Source of the DNA: Rheum nobile
Lineage: Eukaryota > Streptophyta > Magnoliopsida > Caryophyllales > Polygonaceae
Direction: 5' to 3'
DNA: 64,000 nucleotides
Assembly (NCBI GenBank): GCA_027886185.1
Contig: WOAB01000093.1
Span: forward strand, 4,774,001 to 4,838,000
Positions within the stretch are counted from its first letter, which is position 1. Each line of letters starts with the position of its first letter. The translations under genes were made by a program, and so were the position numbers. The notes below the pieces were generated by a model, which did not search any database, was not told the origin of the DNA, and worked only from the letters and a program-made list of their open reading frames with translations. Shown one piece after another: positions 1 through 10,737 of the stretch.

Positions 1-1680
1 AATATATCAAAAGACATGATCAAGAGAAGACTCCAACGGAATTGAGCCTTATGGGAAATATCCAAGAGAAGACTCCAAAAGAATGAGTCTTATTGGAAGC
101 ATGTCAAATGTCTGGAACATTATAGTTTCACATACAAACATTCAAAAACTGACTAGATGTTTCGGTTCACAACCAACCTCACCGCGTAATGCGAATCCAG
201 ATTGGAAAGAGAACGTACTCTGATCAAAGTCAGGGCGAGTTTCCTAGCTGCACTATAGTCTAGCTGCACTACTCGCCAAGGTACATTAATTATGTGCACT
301 CGGGCACTTATCTTATTTAGTTCCAAAACGATCATTCATGTTTCAAGCTTTTAGAATCTCATCCACGCTGGATATTGAGATATAAAGAGTTGGGACTAAA
401 TCCCAGAGAGTGGCATCAGCTGTGTGCACCTTCCCTGTACACGGACAGGGAATGGTCATGACCAAAGAGAAGTGTTGGGGCCTGGACATCCCATCCACTT
501 GATTATAAAGAAACGACTAGTACTCACAAGGAGATACCGAGTAGCGTTCCTACGAATACTCGTTCTAACTAAACAGTTCAGAACTGTCCAAAATCATATC
601 AAAGCCATCAAGGCCAGCATCATAGATATATTTCAATCTAGATATATATATATATAATAGCGTTGTTCTAGCAGATATACAACCTATTATAATATCCATT
701 TTAATTTCCAAAACAGTTTCACAAAACCGTTCCCAGACAAGAATAATAATCATCCCAAATTAATTAACAATTAAACAATTGATAATTAATGGAAATATGG
801 AATGATGAGCAAGAGCGAACCGCCACTTGCCTAGAGTAGATTCGGCGATGAATCTAGACGAGACGATTACTGAGGATATCCTTTCCTAGGATATGGCCTA
901 AGCTTCAGATAGCTCCAACGGATTACGAGTCCACACGCGATCCAGCTCATGACAAATTTAATTAATCTCAATTAATTTGTCTGGATGAACTCAAGGAATT
1001 AAATTCAATAAATTCTTATGATTTTAAATCATAAGAATATTGATTGAATTTTTCTAAAGACAATACGGATAAAAGGGAATCGAAATTATACCGCTCGATC
1101 AATTTTGGGTTAAATCTGGACTGGAATTGAATTGGGCTTACTCGGCCCATTATAAGAATTGGCTCACACAGCTCACGAACAGCGGCGGAGCAACACAGCG
1201 GCTCGGCTCACACAGCTCACGAACAGCGGCTCTGGATTGGGTCGCCGACGGGAAAGAGACCGAGAAGAGACGAGATGAGAGGGAGTTGGGGAGAGAGTTG
1301 GGTTCGGTGTGCCTCGACCCCCCTTCCGATCGAGTTCTTATATGCAGCCCAAGGAGGAGGACGTGCCCAAGGAGATCATGCTCAGACCACCATGTGTCCC
1401 GACAAGAAATACACGCGGCATAAATTTAAGGTTTGCGTGCAAAGTTGTAATTGAAAAGTTTGGTATGGGTTTTAAACCCCAGAAATTATATGTTTGTATC
1501 CAAACAAATATTCTAAGTCCCGAAAATACATCGAATGTATTTTATACCACTCAGGGAATTATTTCGGGGATCATGGATGTTACGGAAAATCCGAACTCCA
1601 CTGAAAGCGAAATAATTAACTTGAACGAAGGTTGGGAAAAATTACCCAAATACCCTTACTAAAATTTAAGGGGTATTACA
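1..1680 (-). mobile_element. Tekay-like Ty3/gypsy LTR, truncated by window edge
   Basis: Read on the reverse strand, the LTR begins at 1680 with TGTAATACCCC and runs out of the window before its 3' end. It shares ordered blocks with five other LTRs here: a TATA box (TATAAG, 1337-1342), the conserved stem-loop at 809-830, the AATAGCGTTGTTC block near 657-690, and the initiator region near 160-200. A 44-bp step direct repeat lies at 1161 and 1205. Small reading frames inside it (for example 1127-1423) are not genes. The insertion lies directly against an RNase H coding remnant at 1681. The matching target-site duplication would be outside the window. Confidence 0.85.
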
Positions 1681-2290
1681 GAAAACCTCCTCCTGCCTGG
1701 GTAAAGTTAAACTTTGAGGAGTCTAAAAAACATAATCAATCCTCTCATATTGGCTATATTTTACGAAATTCAAATGGTAAGATCTTGTCCATTTTCCATA
1801 ACAACATTCCTGATACCAGTGTCATGGAAACGGAAGCATTGGCAGCTTTGTTTGGTATTCAGAATGCTATTAATTTAAATATTAAACACTTAATCATAGA
1901 AGGAGATAATTTAACTATCATAAACTCAATTAAAGGTTTTTTGGAAAATATCGCGGGAAATCCACTAAATTATTCTTGACATTACTACTCTACTTTCCTT
2001 TTTTGATTCTATACAAGTACACCATTGCTTTAGGGAAGCAAATCGAGCAACTCCTTTTCTAGCCACACATGTCATCAGTTCCACTAGGCTTGCAAGCCTC
2101 CAGCATATTCTTTCTTCTACCACCATTTCTGCACATGAGCTTCATTCCTCTCGATACGAGTTCTACTGTTTGAACTCGACTTTTGATAATTTCTGTAACA
2201 ACTTTGTAAAGATCATCCAATGTGATGATTCAAGGTTGCCTACTGTTTGCCTTGTTTCAAAGAAAAAAATCTTTTTATTTTCCTAATAAA
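1681..2290 (+). pseudogene. RNase H-like domain fragment (LINE or domesticated type)
   Basis: The frame starting at 1681 reads KPPPAWVKLNFE, then an RNGK-type strand, a METEALAALFGIQNAI helix and an IIEGDN strand. This order is typical of the plant RVT_3 RNase H domain found at the end of LINE polyproteins and in small host proteins. The usual first Asp after KLNF is Glu here. A frameshift falls near 1970. In another frame the end of the domain is still readable (VHHCFREANRATPFLA, about 2008-2065). The 5' part was removed or displaced by the LTR at 1680. It is probably a LINE remnant, but a host RNase H-like gene cannot be excluded. Confidence 0.65.
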
Positions 2291-2339
2291 TCACTTCAAC
2301 GATAGTGTCCCGTATGGAAAACATTTTATTTGGTTAAAA

Positions 2340-3390
2340 AAACTTGTCATTTTAGCCTTTGACACACTTATTAAGGAATACAACCATTAAGTTTTAAATG
2401 TCACTCTGTATAAACTTTTCTAAAATTTACAAAGTATTAACTACCCACCTCATTTTTAATTAGAGGCTTAATCAAGTTCAAATAGGTTTTGTGGTGTAAA
2501 ATGAGAATGAACCTCCACTCATGGACGACCTCCCATCCAAGCGTGGGATTAGAGTTTCATTTAAGTGGTCATGTGTCATGCACATGACCACTTAAGTGGG
2601 TCAGCTCTAGTGTTGATCGGTCAACCTTTTTTTTTTCGGACGATTTTTTTATATTCGGGCCAAAATTTTCTATGCACGTTTAGTGTAAAAGTTATGCACA
2701 TCCACACAAGATCTCATGCATTTTAACCGGTGTTGACAGATCAATTTATTTTCGGGACCAATTTTGTTTTCAAGCGATTTTCTTGTATGCATGGATAATG
2801 GATTATATGAGCACGTAATTTGTACTAGGTGTGCATATATCGAGTTTGTATTGAAAATGTGCATGAGTTTCAGACCGTGTGTGAATGAATGTTGAAGTGC
2901 ATACGTTTTTACATGCATGTGCACATAAATTAGTCTACGTGTGCATCTATTTGTGTACTAAATGTGCGATTCATATAGTTTTTTAACATTTATTGGATTT
3001 GTATGCATTAAATCCTGCTTGATTGAGCATAACTTTTGCAACGAATGTGCATAGAAAGTTTTGGACCAAAAAAAAAAAATTGCCCCCAAAACAGTTAATT
3101 TTGGTCGGTCAACACCGGCGTTGATCGACAATGAGAGGTTTGTCCAAGGGGTCATGTGCATGACACATGCCCCTTCTAATGAAATTGTAATACAAGCCCT
3201 TGGATTTCCTCCATGTAAGGGCTATGAGGTTTTTCTTATTTTACACCATAATAATCATTCTCACTTGATTAATTTCCTTTTAACTAATGTATAAAGAGAA
3301 TTTGTATAAATAGAAAGTGTCAAATGTATAATTTTCACAAAAATACCTCGTAACTCGCCAATAAAATTATTATCTAAAATTTTAAAATGA
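2340..3390. mobile_element. Long-TIR MITE or fold-back element
   Basis: The two ends are diverged inverted copies. AATCAAGT...TGGTGTAAAATGAGAATG near 2469-2510 matches the complement of 3230-3280. Further in, GTGTCATGCACATGAC (about 2573-2588) recurs inverted near 3151-3166, next to a GTTGATCGGTCAAC-type block on both sides. The centre (2660-3060) is rich in TGCAT/GTGCA words and has no convincing gene. A MULE-like non-autonomous element is the best guess. No target-site duplication was found, so the ends are approximate. Confidence 0.55.
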
Positions 3391-3990
3391 CAAATATTTT
3401 CTTAACAAAAATAAAATTCTAGAATGAAATTTATTATTGAATGGAAGGAATATTGAAAATGTTTTAGTATAAGACCATACACCTCATAGAGTACATTAAA
3501 AAATAAATCCAATTGAACCATAGTTTCCCGAGTTTTTTTGTTTACCAAAATTAAACAATACACTAGGGGTCTAGGGCATTTTTTATCACTAGTTAATCGT
3601 GGCGGGGACAATAAAATAATTCCAGTATTGAGTGAATGTTGAATGAAGAGAGAGTTAGGTTTTCACATGATCCCAGGTAGCTAGAGTGATGATCCATCTG
3701 TGCGATTACTCTCTAAGGCACACCTCAAAATTGTTAGTTGGTGGCGACTCATGATAAATATTTGTTGGCTCTTAATTTCCAATTTTTTTCTTAATTTTTA
3801 CAAGACTAGCAGGAGGGCGTGTGCGTCAACGCATTACGCATGCGATATTAACGTTTTGCTAAGTCTCTTTTTCAACTAGTTATCACTCAGTTTTGGAAAA
3901 CCGACCATTACTTGTACTGTTCTACACTATTAAAAGCTACTTCAAAAACACATGGATATGGTCTATGTTTTAACCGAAATGATATATACG
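3391..3990. other. Unannotated AT-rich spacer
   Basis: No gene-like reading frame, RNA gene or repeat structure is recognisable here. Confidence 0.4.
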
Positions 3991-4253
3991 GAGTATATAC
4001 AGAGTTTGGATCATATGCGGAGCACTCTTCCCGTGCGGACGTGCGGAGCATGCACTTTTGGGTCTTATTTGTGCACTTTAACGTCTTATTTGTGCACTTT
4101 TTCAAAAAAAAATTAAAAAAAATTTTCTTTTTCAAATTTTTTTCCAAGCATTTTTCAAAATTTTTGCAAAAGTGTACAAATAAGGCCCTATAGTGCATGT
4201 CCGCACGTCCGCAGGGAAGAGTGCTCCGCACCGGAACCGCACTCAGTATATAC
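3991..4253. mobile_element. Fold-back MITE, about 263 bp
   Basis: The left end carries GTATATACAGAGT followed by GCGGAGCACTCTTCCCGTGC. The right end carries the inverted equivalent (GGGAAGAGTGCTCCGC, then ACTCAGTATATAC). Arms of roughly 55-80 bp flank an A/T-rich loop, and a TTATTTGTGCACTTT word is repeated inside the left arm. There is no coding capacity. Confidence 0.75.
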
Positions 4254-4789
4254 ATATCAAATAAGGAGTTATAAAGTGAGGAGTTACAATAGCCCTTAGA
4301 TTAAGTTAATCAAACGGCCGGGACAAATCATCCGATTCAGCCTCGTTTCTCAGTTTACTACCAAAATTAGCGCGTCCCACGGTCCATCTCATCCTTCGTG
4401 TCTTAATTTTATTACCAAAACTAGCAGGCCCTGCAATCCACCTAATCCCCGTCTCTCAATTCCCACCTTTTACTTTTCTTGGTGGATTTCCTCCCCTCCT
4501 AATCTCCAACCTCATTTTTATTTTCATATAAAAGTTAGACAGGTAAACATACATATGTAGTATTTATATGTGTATTTTTCAATAAACATTCATGCCTAAC
4601 TAAAACGTGCATGTATACATATATTATGCACAAATCATATTAAACATATATTAAATGCGCACGTTAATAAATACTCGTATTAATAATAAAATATACATTG
4701 GGTACGTAAAGTGTATGTGCTAGATAATAAGATAATATTTCTACGCAAAATGTTCATAATTGATAATTAACTTTTTTGATATAAGATAT
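4254..4789. other. Unannotated spacer
   Basis: Moderately GC-balanced to 4510, then AT-rich with scattered ACATATAT words. No gene is recognised. Confidence 0.4.
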
Positions 4790-5245
4790 AGTTAATGCCA
4801 AAGGTGCATAAACATGTATTTTTTGGTGCATGAAGATGTAATTTTGGTACATACACCTACACTTTTCGTGCTTAAATATGAACATTTGATGCATAAACAT
4901 GCACTTGTTGGTGTATGAGGATGCACTTTTAATACATAAACATGCATTTTTCATGCTTAAACATGGACTTTTGGTGCCTAAACATGCACCTTTTGGTGTA
5001 TGAAGACACACTATTGGTACATAGACATGCATTTTTCATGCTTAAACATGAACTTTAATTCTGGTGCATAAACATGCACTTTTCATGCATAAATATTGAC
5101 TATTTTTGGTGCATAGACATGTACTATTTGGTGGATTAGTGCATAAATATTGACTATATCGATACATACATATGCATTTTTTATACATAAATACGCACTT
5201 ATTATGCATAGAAACACACTTTTGATGCATAAACACGCACTTTAT
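4790..5245. repeat. Degenerate minisatellite, unit about 22-24 bp
   Basis: About twenty imperfect direct copies built on TTGGTGCATAAACATGCACT occur head to tail. Units vary by substitution and small indels. Reading frames on the reverse strand here only translate the repeat (MHQK.. motifs) and are not genes. Confidence 0.8.
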
Positions 5246-5788
5246 TGTAGCATTTATTACTTAATGTTTGTTGCTACAAGAAATAAACTAATTACACAAC
5301 TAACATATTTTATTTATAGAAAAAATTGTAAACCAAAAGAAAGTATTAAGAGGATAGAGACAATCTACTTTTATTAGAAAAAAATAATAAATAATCAATT
5401 TCATAAGAAGAATAAAGGATTTCTAAAAAAAATGAATCACTTACCTTAGAAATTGGAAATAAATGTGAGGTGGGGACCACACTAATATGGAAAGGATGGA
5501 AGAGGGTGAAAGGACAAGAAAATGTGTGATGCGTAGAGGGATGTGTGGGTTCTACTATTTGCTCAATATTTACCTTTGTTGCCACTATAAATGAAATCTC
5601 ACGGCCCACGTCATTTTTTTAAGAGTTTCTATCTTCAAATCTTGGCGGTTCATTGAGTGTGATCCCACGGCCAAGGTTTATTAGCACTATTCATCCTAGG
5701 AGTAATATGTACGTGAACTCAACTCTATATATATCACTACTCTTTCTTTCCTTGTCACTAAGTTTTAGTCATATATTAATCAGGAAAA
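5246..5788. other. Unannotated AT-rich spacer
   Basis: No recognisable gene, RNA or mobile element. Confidence 0.4.
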
Positions 5789-6197
5789 GGTTCATATGAG
5801 ATTGGGCGCTTAGGTGAGAATGTGAGAGTGTCGGATGTGCATGAATTTATGACTGCATGTGTATGACTTTGATAGGTGGAAACTCATACACATACAAGCA
5901 AAAATTCGTGCATACCTCAAGATGTGCATGGATTTTTGCATGTATATGCATACATTTGTGACTACATGGTGATTGGTGACTATGTGTAAGTGAAAACTCA
6001 TGCACATACAGACAAAAATTCATACACTACATGGTGACTATGTGCATATATTTTTTTACTATGTGTGTGGCTATGTGTAAGTTAAAATTCATGCACATAC
6101 GGACAAAAATTCATACACAACTCAAGATGTGCATGGATTTTTGCCTGTATGTGCGTATTCTCACGTTCTCACCTAAGCGCTCTTTCTCACCGAATCC
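5789..6197. mobile_element. MITE, about 410 bp
   Basis: The terminal inverted repeats share a GCGCTTAGGTGAGAA[T/C]GTGAGA core (near 5805-5830 and, inverted, 6158-6182). The interior holds two direct copies about 200 bp apart of a block containing CAAGATGTGCATGGATTTTTGC (starting near 5922 and 6124). There is no coding capacity. Confidence 0.75.
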
Positions 6198-6297
6198 GCA
6201 TCCTATTAATTACTGATTACTAGCTCAACCATTTGAACATATAATCTGCCTCAAAACATGGCACTCCCATGACCATGAGGTAAATATGTTGTGAAAA

Positions 6298-6891
6298 ATA
6301 CAAGCCTCCACTTCATTCTTCCATTGTTTATCATAATACTACACAACTCTTACAAAATAGTCATTACTTTACTTGGAAAAGATATTGCAAGGATCTATTT
6401 GTTCAAATATTCTTGTATTTATGTATTATATCCTCATTAACATTCACGCATATGCTTTGCCTTTCTTGTCGTCCATTCCTATGATGCTATATCATTCTCT
6501 TGCTCTTACTTTCGAGATATATAATTCCAAAATTTTCATATAGCATAGAAAAGGTAAAGCATATGCATGAATGTTAATGAGGATATAATTCCAAAGTTTT
6601 GCCTTTCTTGTTTGAAGACTCATTTTACCTTTTCTATGCTATATGAAAATTTTGGAATTATATATCTCAAAAGTAAGAGCAAGAGAATGATATAGCATCA
6701 TAGGAATGGACGACAAGAAAGGCAAAGCATATGCATGAATGTTAATGAGGATATAATACATAAATACAAGAATATTTGAACAAATAGATCCTTGCAACTA
6801 ATGATATCTTTTCCAAGTAAAGTAATAACTATTTTGTAAGAGTTGTATAGTATTATGATAAACAATGGAAGAATGAAGTGGAGGCTTGTAT
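6298..6891. repeat. Near-perfect 590-bp inverted repeat
   Basis: The left arm (6298-6558, 261 bp) and right arm (6624-6891, 268 bp) are inverted copies. I count four substitutions, all C/T transitions, and one 7-bp indel between them. The 65-bp loop carries a third copy of the GCATATGCATGAATGTTAATG word in the same orientation as the right arm. A transcript would fold into a long hairpin. No protein family is recognised in the arms. Possible origins are a recent inverted duplication, a MITE-type element or a young hairpin-RNA locus. Confidence 0.9.
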
Positions 6892-6998
6892 GGTCCCAAA
6901 TCAAACTTTTTTAGAGAGAAGCTCTCTCTTCTCTCTAGAATAAACCCAAAACTAAAAACCCAAAATTCAACCCTATCACCAAATCAAATCAAAATCTA

Positions 6999-7165
6999 CC
7001 AACAACATACCACTGAAAGTGAAAACTTTTAAACAAAAACAATGGGATTATCTCCCACTTTACCATTGAAAGAGAAATCTTTCTAAAAAACATGGGATAA
7101 TCTCCCACTCCACCATTGAAAGAGAAATATTTCAAAAAAATTTAATGAGATTACCTCCCACTTTT
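6999..7165. repeat. Three tandem units of about 55-60 bp
   Basis: Three consecutive units each carry CC[A]CTGAAAG/CCATTGAAAGAGAAA followed by ATGGGATTATCTCCCACT. The units are diverged. Each includes a short GGGAT..ATCTCCC inverted motif. Confidence 0.7.
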
Positions 7166-7390
7166 CACCCTTTTCTCGTCATCAAATATGCAAAAACTTA
7201 ACAAGTCAATCCTCTGCTCGGCATGAAACTTCAACTCGTTTGCAACTCTAAGTTGGACCCCCACAACTCCGACCCAACCCCTCGACTTAGATTTGAGACC
7301 ATTTTGGGTCTCGAGATCTTGGGAAAAAACCTGATTGTCTTCTTTCAAAACGTCTAGAACTTGTTTCATCTTAAGGGCTTGAGAAGCCAT
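7151..7390 (-). CDS. Hypothetical small ORF (79 aa), doubtful
   Basis: An open frame beginning MASQALKMKQVLDVL encodes 79 residues with a hydrophilic, helix-favouring first half. I recognise no family. Its end overlaps the tandem repeat at 6999-7165, which argues for chance or a gene fragment. No promoter or partner gene is visible. Confidence 0.15.
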   Translation of the reverse strand: MASQALKMKQVLDVLKEDNQVFSQDLETQNGLKSKSRGWVGVVGVQLRVANELKFHAEQRIDLLSFCIFDDEKRVKSGR

Positions 7391-7807
7391 TCTTGAGCGT
7401 CAACTGAAAACTAATAGCCATATCTGGTTTCTTTCCCACCAACAATCGAAAGTGCCAGATCCAGACTCAATCCCACCAACAATCCATCCTAAGTACACCT
7501 ATACACTTTGAAAGTGTCATCAGTCGCTAACCGACGACAATGGCCGTTGACCCCTGATGACACTTCTAATGATACTTTAAAAGTGTCATGAGGTGAACTT
7601 ATTTTGTTTTGGGTTATTATCTTAAATTCTCCCCCCTAAAAGGTCATTTACCAAAATCGCTCGAAAAGAAAATATGGGGTGGCAAAATAGTACATAGTTT
7701 AATTTTTTATATATATATTTTGATTTTTTCCCGAAAATCAATTTTTTGTTTGTTTTTGCATTGCTTCAACTTATAGAATTATATGTCAACTGCATTGATC
7801 TATAAGA
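7391..7807. other. Spacer before the hAT insertion
   Basis: It contains a 10-bp perfect inverted pair, GTGTCATCAG (7514-7523) and CTGATGACAC (7554-7563). Otherwise nothing is recognised. Confidence 0.35.
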
Positions 7808-7819
7808 ATCCAAAGTAGT

Positions 7820-8684
7820 TGTTAGAACATTGATGTTTCCTCTAGTTTTGATGATGATAAACTCAAATGCATTTGATGGTTTTTTAGTGTGACTATGAGT
7901 TTCAGGAAACGATTGAATCAAAGGAACGATGAAAACCAGTAAAGAGTCAAAACAGAGAAGACAAGGAACAGAGAAGCCAACAATGACAAAACAACACGCT
8001 GGAACGAGAGAAAAGAAGAGACGTGTGTTGGTGATCAGAATAGAAAAGGGAACATCGCAAGGAACGAAGGACGCGCACTGTAAACCCTAGCGCCTACCGA
8101 ATCTCTGTTTATGGAAACAGACTTTGGAGAAGCAACTTTGGCCTCAAGGAAAAGATCTCGTTGGAGATATTGTGGTTAGAATATATTAGAAAAGATTGTA
8201 TAGGATTATTTTATCTTATTTCCTTAAGTAAAATTAGGGTAAATCAGAGAAAATACCTAGACTATATATTAGAGAGTTGCCAACTTCATTTGATACACAA
8301 AACACAGAGCATTTTCAATAAGCAGAGCATTCAGAAGAAGAAGAACACTTACAAGGATGAGACTTTTGGTGAGTTGAGTACTTGTTAGGGCTTTGATTGT
8401 CTTAGGTGTTGTTAGGAACATTACATCTAGAAGTCTATATATCTAGGAGTAAACTAGATTGAGATAAGACTTGCTTGTTTGTAATTCCGGGATTAATAAC
8501 ACAAGTAGACATTCAAAATCCTACTAGGGAAACCTAGAGGTAGATGTTTTTCTTAGTCAACTAGTTGGTTGATTAAGTTTTCCTCTCTAAGGAACTGAGT
8601 TCGTTACTTTGTCATTTTGTTACTATTTTCCGCTGCCCAAGGAACAGTTCTACCGTTCCTTGTACTAACACACTCGATTCTACA
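7820..8684 (+). repeat. 5' LTR of the copia element
   Basis: It begins TGTTAGAACATTG and ends ATTCTACA, and has the same length as the 3' LTR with few differences. A TATA-like TATATATT lies at 8263-8270. The reading frame at 8161-8388 recurs in both LTRs and is not a gene. Confidence 0.93.
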
Positions 8685-8686
8685 AT

Positions 8687-8698
8687 TGGTATCAGAAC
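8687..8698 (+). promoter_or_regulatory. Primer-binding site (initiator tRNA-Met type)
   Basis: TGGTATCAGAAC begins two bases after the 5' LTR. It matches the usual TGGTATCAGAGC primer site for initiator tRNA-Met with one difference. Confidence 0.85.
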
Positions 8699-8743
8699 AG
8701 GTTTGTTCTATATTGTGTGTTACTTACAGATTTTCAGGTAACG

Positions 8744-10377
8744 ATGGATCCTAGCACTGTCGAAGTTGGTTTGAACTCTTCAAGGCCTCCTCTCTTGCTC
8801 GCTGGCCAATATCAACATTGGAAGACACTCTTCATCAAGTGGGTGCAAAACAATGATTACCAATGCTGGTTGGTGATCTCTCTTGGAGATATCGATATTA
8901 TTGATCTTGAAAAGAAGAAGAAACTGAAGAAATGGGATCAAGACGATCTCCAAATCATGGAGAAAAGCAAGATGTGCAAAAGCTTCAGTCTTCTGAATCT
9001 GCCATTGCGAAGTGGCTCGCCCTGGAACAGATGTACATGAGAAGTAAGGACCTTTGTGAGATTGATCGTTTCACTGCCAAGAAGGATTTCTACAATTTCA
9101 AAATGGAAGACAAGGAAGATGTGAGCTCCTACCAAGCCAGATTTGAGAAAATCACTGCAAACTTGACTGCTCACTCAGTCACTGATGAAGAAATCCTCCC
9201 TAATGAGAAAATCCTTATTATCATTGATGGACTTCCTCATCGTCATACGATGACCAAGGCCATTCTAAAGGAGAATCCCAACACTGTCAAACTGACGTTC
9301 CATGAGGTCTTTAGCAAGATCCAGAAGTATGACAATGAAGAGAAGGCTGCAAGAAACAAGGATTCCAAAGAAAAGGGAATCGCTTTGATGGTTGGAAAGG
9401 CTGTTGACAGGATTGAGAACGACCTCGATGACAATGATGGCTCCGATGATCCTGAGGTGGTGCTGCTAACCAAAGTCACGCGTTCCCTCTATAACAAAGG
9501 AAGAAACAGTAGAGGTGGGAACGGTGAGACTCGTGACATCAAGGACATCACATGCTACAACTGCAATGAAAAGGGTCACTACTCTAGTTCATGCCCAAAG
9601 CCCAAGAAACCAAGCAAACCTTATGGGAACGATGAGAAGAAAGCTTTTGTTGCTGTGTGGGGCAATGAGGATGACTCAGATGGTGAAGACCCTGAAGCCT
9701 GGAGTGGCAAGATGTGTGCAATGGCCATCAACGACTCTTCTGAGGAACTCGAGGTAAATCCTGAACCATTCTTGAAATCTCTTGTGAATTATGATAAGAA
9801 ATCATTGATTGCCCTCATAAGAGAAATGTACATTGAGAATTTGAAAACACAAGAGGAACTTGCTAACTCTGAAGATGAGTGTAGTAGTCTAAAAGAAAAT
9901 CTTTCTAAAACTGCTAGTAGCTCAACTGTTCCTTGTTCTTCATGTGATGCTAATCATGAGGAACTTCAGAGGTTAAGAAATGAAAAAGTTTCTTTGCTTA
10001 TGAATGAAGTCTCTAACAATACTGATGCAAGGAGTATAGCTGGACCAACTAAGCTCGAGGAACATGTGTCTGAGATGAGAGCCTATGTTCATAAAATTCA
10101 TTCTGTGCTAATGGAACAGAAAGCTGAAACTGACAGCGTTAAGTTCGTCGAAGCAAGGTATGGCATTGGTTATACAGGTTCCAAACAAAAGGAAGATGAT
10201 CCATCTATACTGGAACTACGTGAAGAAAGAGATAGGGAACTTCAAGATGCTAGAGAGAAGAATCGCAATATTGAGGAACGCATCAAAGTCCTTGAGAGTG
10301 GTCTGGATGAAACTCAGTCATGGTACACTGGACAACCTGCCCATAAGATTTTTCTCAAGCAGTCCCAAGGGACGCGA
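8744..10377 (+). pseudogene. gag: copia gag, broken
   Basis: Gag forms the capsid-like particle that packages element RNA. The start at 8744 gives MDPSTVEVGLN. The N-terminal part has the QHWKTLF and KKWDQDD signatures of copia gag. A frameshift and probable small deletion near 8940-9000 moves the frame. The main part follows (YQARFEKI), then a CCHC zinc knuckle CYNCNEKGHYSSSC at about 9553-9594 and an acidic coiled-coil tail (LRNEK, LELREERDRELQD). The frame runs cleanly to codon CGA at 10375-10377, where the gypsy LTR insertion starts. It resumes at 12983. Confidence 0.85.
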
Positions 10378-10384
10378 TGTAATA

Positions 10385-10737
10385 CCCACACCACATTGGG
10401 CCGACCAATCACAGGGCTGCAGCCCATACACCCCAACCCAGCCCATGCAGCACAATTGGTAACAAGAGGACGTAAGGCTTCTTGTTAAAGCGGGAGGTCT
10501 CGAGTTCGAGTCTCACGAACAACCTCTTGGAAATAGATTCCTAATTAATTAGGAGGAGCTACCAAGGATGGGTTGGGGTGTATAGGCTGCAGCCCTGTGA
10601 TGGGCCAGCCCAATGTGGTGTAAGTATTACAAAAAAGTACACTTTTATGTTGGATAGGGGCCTCCGAGCGCATTGGCCCAGCCATTTCTATCCCCCATGG
10701 GCCGCAGCCCATGTACCCCAACCCATCCCCCAAATAA
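10385..10737. mobile_element. Fold-back insertion with tRNA-like (SINE-type) core
   Basis: The 353-bp insert is flanked by TGTAATA (10378-10384 and 10738-10744), which is the first 7 bases of the target LTR. Arms of about 55 bp (10386-10440, 10569-10623) are inverted copies containing CAGGGCTGCAGCC. Between them are an RNA polymerase III-like box A (GCAGCACAATTGGT, 10447-10460) and box B (GAGTTCGAGTCTC, 10502-10514) at tRNA spacing. The right part (10631-10733) repeats a diverged GCAGCCCATGTACCCC arm. It is read as a SINE-derived compound element. Confidence 0.6.

Noticed and set aside
1127..1662. 98- and 117-residue forward ORFs near the window start
   Set aside because: Within an LTR read from the other strand; they span its promoter region and have no protein similarity.
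4790..5245. CRISPR-like repeat spacing
   Set aside because: Units are contiguous, degenerate and without unique spacers, in a eukaryotic context.
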